64,000 nt of DNA. It comes from JBGQBN01 sp041494805 (GTDB lineage Bacteria > Acidobacteriota > Terriglobia > Terriglobales > Acidobacteriaceae). The notes below the pieces were generated by a model. That model did not search any database, had not been told where the DNA came from, and worked only from the letters and a program-made list of their open reading frames with translations. The stretch lies in NCBI GenBank assembly GCA_041494805.1, contig JBGQBN010000005.1:66137-130136 (forward strand), read 5' to 3'. The position numbers were made by a program, and so were the translations under genes. Positions 61,401 to 64,000 of the stretch are shown piece after piece. Positions within the stretch are counted from its first letter, which is position 1; every line of letters begins with the position of its first letter.

Positions 61401-62124
61401 ACGCTAACTCGCTCGTCACCTGCGGATACACCCGCTGAAACGCCTCCGCGTACTTGATCTCCTTGCGCCCCGAATTGCGCACCGCCTGCGTGCCCCGGCG
61501 CAGCGCCAGGTCCGTGTAGTACTGCCACAAGTGTTCCTGCGCTTCCATGGACTCCATCGCCTTGCGCTTGCGTTCAAATACCGGCGTGATATCGAGCAAC
61601 ACCTGCGGCTTGAACTCGCATTGTTCCGGCTGGTGAGGCTCAAACATAAACACCGGCGGCGCTCCCAGCTTCTTGCCCTCGGCCTCGTAGCCGGCCGCCT
61701 GCGAGTAAACCCGCGCCCGCATGGTCAATTCCGAAGCCGCCGGATGGTCTGGATTGTAGGGATCAACCGGGGAGTGGGTCAGCACAAACTCCGGCTGATG
61801 CCGCCGAAACTCCAGCACCATCTCATGAATCGTCTCCTCGGATGCCTTCAACGGATAATCCCCGCAGTCGAAAAATCGGATCTCCGCCCCCAAAAGCTCC
61901 GCCGCTTTCTGCGACTCCGCTTTCCGCGATTCTTTCACCTTGGCCAGCGTCATCCCCGGCTGCTTCCACAACCGCTCCGACTCGCCGCGTTCCCCATACG
62001 ACAGACACAGGATGCGCACTTTGTATCCGCGCCCAGCGTAGAGTGCAATCGCGCCTCCCGCCCGCCATACGAAATCCGCCGCATGGGCGCTGATCACCAA
62101 CACACTCTTCTGGCTATCGTTCAT
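61399..62124 (-). CDS. galB: PIG-L family enzyme, GalB (4-oxalomesaconate hydratase)-like
   Basis: A 241-residue PIG-L/LmbE-fold protein. Unlike deacetylases with AHPDDE, its first motif is SAHAADFVWRAGG (H14, D17), as in Pseudomonas GalB, a zinc-dependent 4-oxalomesaconate hydratase of gallate breakdown. LSYGERGES, YNPDHPAASEL, FEPHQPEQCEFKP and EHLWQYYTDLALRRG agree with GalB as I remember it. No other gallate gene is in the window, so the true substrate may be a related dicarboxylate. Gene end overlaps the transposase remnant slightly. Confidence 0.75.
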   Translation of the reverse strand: MNDSQKSVLVISAHAADFVWRAGGAIALYAGRGYKVRILCLSYGERGESERLWKQPGMTLAKVKESRKAESQKAAELLGAEIRFFDCGDYPLKASEETIHEMVLEFRRHQPEFVLTHSPVDPYNPDHPAASELTMRARVYSQAAGYEAEGKKLGAPPVFMFEPHQPEQCEFKPQVLLDITPVFERKRKAMESMEAQEHLWQYYTDLALRRGTQAVRNSGRKEIKYAEAFQRVYPQVTSELA

Positions 62125-62241
62125 CGTTGCTCCCTAACTGACAAGCATCGGTGGCGCTGTTGGGCGGCTGGCCACCCCTTTCCGCCACGGATTCTACTGC
62201 AAAGTTCAAGTTCGGTGTGCCCGACACGGTTCTCAAATCCG

Positions 62242-62285
62242 CCGACCGGGGCGCCCCAGGTCTCGCCGGTTTTGCGAGACCTGGG
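62242..62285 (-). repeat. CCCAGGTCTCGC hairpin repeat, copy 2 (inverted)
   Basis: The hairpin at 62255-62285 has the same 12-base stem and seven-base loop as the copy at 27882. Its flank on the reverse strand (GGCGCCCCGGTCGGC) matches GGCACCCGGTTGGC there. It lies next to the GalB-like gene and the higA remnant. Confidence 0.6.
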
Positions 62286-62320
62286 AATGGTTTCCAGCTA
62301 CACCCGTTAAAACTGCTTCG

Positions 62321-62497
62321 GAAAGGAAGTCGGGGATCAGCCCCCAGATGGCGATCCGTCTCTCGCAGGCATTTGGCAGCACGCCGGAAACCTGGCTATG
62401 GATGCAGCTTGCCTATGATCTCGCACAGGCCCGAAAAGACGAGAGCAAAATCAAGGTCCGCCGTCAGCATGGGATCCAGGCACTTCGCGTACAGTAA
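62321..62497 (+). pseudogene. C-terminal remnant of a HigA-type antitoxin
   Basis: In the frame of ATG 62348 the sequence reads KSGISPQMAIRLSQAFG, then TPETWLWMQLAYDLAQARK, the second half of the XRE domain and tail of HigA/VapI antitoxins, ending at TAA 62495-62497. The first ~45 residues, including the recognition helix start, are missing and the DNA to the left is unrelated repeat sequence. No higB toxin is adjacent. It is probably dead. Confidence 0.68.
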
Positions 62498-62525
62498 CCA
62501 GGTTAGCCCACGCGAATAACGACCG

Positions 62526-63758
62526 CTACCCAGCGGTTCTGTACTTCTTGTCATCTTTGCGAAGTCGTATGTGAGCGCGAGCGAAGGAGCGCGGAATTTC
62601 GTCTCTGAGCGTCCTCATCATATCGGCAACTATGAGATCATCTAAATTAGGTTCGCGGAGGTACACGAGAACAGAAAGCTGCGTCAGCGTGTGCGCAGCG
62701 TTCTGGCCCGGTTCCATCAGTCCGAAATTACTGCGCCCGGCAAGTAAGCCGTCATAGTCGGGCAGCCCGAGTCTTACGTACACGCTTTTCACGCCGGCAT
62801 GTATGTTGTCGTTGCCCATTTGGTAATACGAGCGCATTTCGGCGCGTCCTGCATCCGTTTCAAGATCGGCAAAAGTCACCCGTCTTTTCTTCAGATGATG
62901 TACGGCCCATCCATAGTCTGAGTCAAAATCGTGACCATATTGCGCAATTGCTTTATCGTATGCCTCGGTGATTTTCTTCAAAGCCCGGGCTGAGAGTGGC
63001 TTAGACCCGAGCAGCCCACAGCAAGCCATATATTTGTTCATTGCACGCTTCGACTCAACGGCTTGGTGTGCAAGATAGCGTTTTGTGATCTCCTCGCCGT
63101 GCCGGTATAAGACGGCAGCGACAACTCCGATTTCATGTAATGTTCTCCAGCGAGCCATCGCTCCATCAGCAAATCCATTTTCCAGCAAACAAATAATCTC
63201 ATCTGTCACTTGGCACGCTCTAACGTGCAATCGCGTGAGAAGAGTTGGTAGTGCTTTGCCGGTCGTTCTTGTTGAATTCGGTCGGTCGTGGACTGCCTGT
63301 CCCCATTCGCGCGCCATGGTGAGCAGCATCCGCAACTGACCAAGGGGTCTGCCCCATCTGTCTTCCAACCGCTCGCGGAAACCCGCTAGGTCAGCACACT
63401 GCAAAGCATGCTCCTTTGCCCAACGGGACTTGAGGTCTCTCAGTATTGTCTTAGAAATGCGACGGGCAACAGCAACAAGTACGTTGGTAAGCTGCGTTTT
63501 GTCGAAGTTCTCAATCGAACGCGCTACTTCGTTCGCGTCAGCCTCACTAAACGAGAGCGTGACATTTCCCTTGTGCTTGCGGCCCTTGTACCTAAACGGC
63601 TCGCCGCTGCCGCTCAAGATGTGCCTCGCAATCTTTGCCGAAAGGATTTTCGTCGAGGTAAGGCCCTGCTCCTGAAGTTTCTTGGAAATCAGCTTCTCAA
63701 GAAAGAGCGCAGGCAGCTCCGCCAATGCCTGATTCAATGCCTGTTGGAGCACATCCAT
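62526..63758 (-). CDS. DUF5677 domain protein
   Basis: A 410-residue soluble protein. The C-terminal two thirds look like DUF5677: LLTRLHVRACQVTDEIICLLENG, GAMARWRTLHEIGVVAAVL and MGNDNIHAGVKSVYV carry the conserved His/Glu/Arg positions of this helical domain. The first ~130 residues are basic and helical (FLEKLISKKLQEQG). Function unknown; scattered distribution in bacteria suggests horizontal transfer. It lies beside a toxin-antitoxin remnant and a transposase remnant, consistent with an island edge. Confidence 0.75.
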   Translation of the reverse strand: MDVLQQALNQALAELPALFLEKLISKKLQEQGLTSTKILSAKIARHILSGSGEPFRYKGRKHKGNVTLSFSEADANEVARSIENFDKTQLTNVLVAVARRISKTILRDLKSRWAKEHALQCADLAGFRERLEDRWGRPLGQLRMLLTMAREWGQAVHDRPNSTRTTGKALPTLLTRLHVRACQVTDEIICLLENGFADGAMARWRTLHEIGVVAAVLYRHGEEITKRYLAHQAVESKRAMNKYMACCGLLGSKPLSARALKKITEAYDKAIAQYGHDFDSDYGWAVHHLKKRRVTFADLETDAGRAEMRSYYQMGNDNIHAGVKSVYVRLGLPDYDGLLAGRSNFGLMEPGQNAAHTLTQLSVLVYLREPNLDDLIVADMMRTLRDEIPRSFARAHIRLRKDDKKYRTAG

Positions 63759-63821
63759 GGCCGATCTCTTCTAGGTGAACAATTTCTTCCACCGCTTTGT
63801 AGGTTATCTGCTAAGAATATC

Positions 63822-63847
63822 AGTGGAAACCCGGAGTGGAAACCCGG
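63822..63847 (+). repeat. Perfect 13-bp tandem duplication
   Basis: AGTGGAAACCCGG occurs twice in direct succession, 64 bases upstream of the DUF5677 gene start, where it could form a repeated protein-binding site. The rest of 63759-64000 shows no convincing gene. Confidence 0.6.
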
Positions 63848-64000
63848 TGACAGACCGGAAGTTTCCCGGCTGTTTCTTCACAAAGCACAAAACGTCCCGT
63901 CTGTATGAATGCATAAGTGAGATGAAGAAGGGTTCTCCGTGCGGCTACGATGCTGAGACCGGCGAGGAAAACGCCGGCTCAGAAAGCTCACCTGGAGAAC

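Noticed and set aside
63847..64000. Open frame from GTG 63847 to the right edge
   Set aside because: About 51 codons with no recognised family or ribosome site; could be the start of a gene beyond the window but cannot be supported.

Overview
The window looks like chromosomal DNA from a high-GC member of the Acidobacteriota, most likely a Terriglobales/Koribacter-like lineage. The basis is family recognition, not a search. Clues are the gene style (TolB-type propeller fused to Ser/Thr kinases, VPS10/BNR giants, FecR/DUF6600 proteins, Kelch and VCBS-repeat secreted proteins, CstA-YbdD, GlgA next to RsmA), the many TTG/GTG starts, and numerous REP-like hairpins between genes. I see no rRNA, tRNA, CRISPR array, prophage or intact insertion sequence.

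Layout. 1-9.1 kb: a Ser/Thr kinase cut by the left edge, a DDAH-like hydrolase, two small uncharacterised proteins, a DUF2252 protein, an NtrC-type regulator whose partner histidine kinase survives only as a C-terminal stump, a divergent pair of regulators around a palindromic operator, and a TolB-like propeller. 9.1-16.9 kb: an uncharacterised protein, a BadF-type sugar kinase divergent from an SSS symporter, an APC permease, a TonB-like protein and an M48 metalloprotease. 17-23.4 kb: a vapBC toxin-antitoxin pair, a tricorn protease gene with a large internal deletion, dinB, glgA, rsmA and a MEMO-family gene, followed by two perfect parS-like palindromes. 23.6-31.6 kb: secreted repeat proteins (one frameshifted), a FecR protein, ruvC and small secreted proteins. 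31.4-43 kb: cstA-ybdD, a phosphofructokinase, a composite repeat element, three membrane glycosyltransferase-like proteins and a 1,062-residue BNR protein.

The most striking region is 42.9-55.5 kb. Twelve minus-strand genes are packed with four-base overlaps or short gaps. In transcription order they are: a fatty acyl-CoA reductase carrying a degenerate HAD domain, an extended SDR, a polysaccharide pyruvyl transferase-like enzyme, an acyl-CoA ligase, an enoyl-CoA hydratase, a PD-(D/E)XK-like protein, an acyl carrier protein, a second acyl ligase, a diacylglycerol-kinase-family lipid kinase, a thioredoxin-fold protein, VKOR and an esterase. The set reads as a pathway that activates, carries, reduces and transfers fatty acyl groups into an unusual lipid. 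The product is not known to me.

55.7-64 kb holds an uncharacterised protein, a TPR lipoprotein, a TrmO-like protein, a galactose-oxidase-like Kelch protein, a GalB-like hydratase, remnants of a REP-associated transposase and of a HigA antitoxin, and a DUF5677 protein. Four decayed or broken genes and several repeat families show that small deletions and repeat insertion are shaping this chromosome segment.
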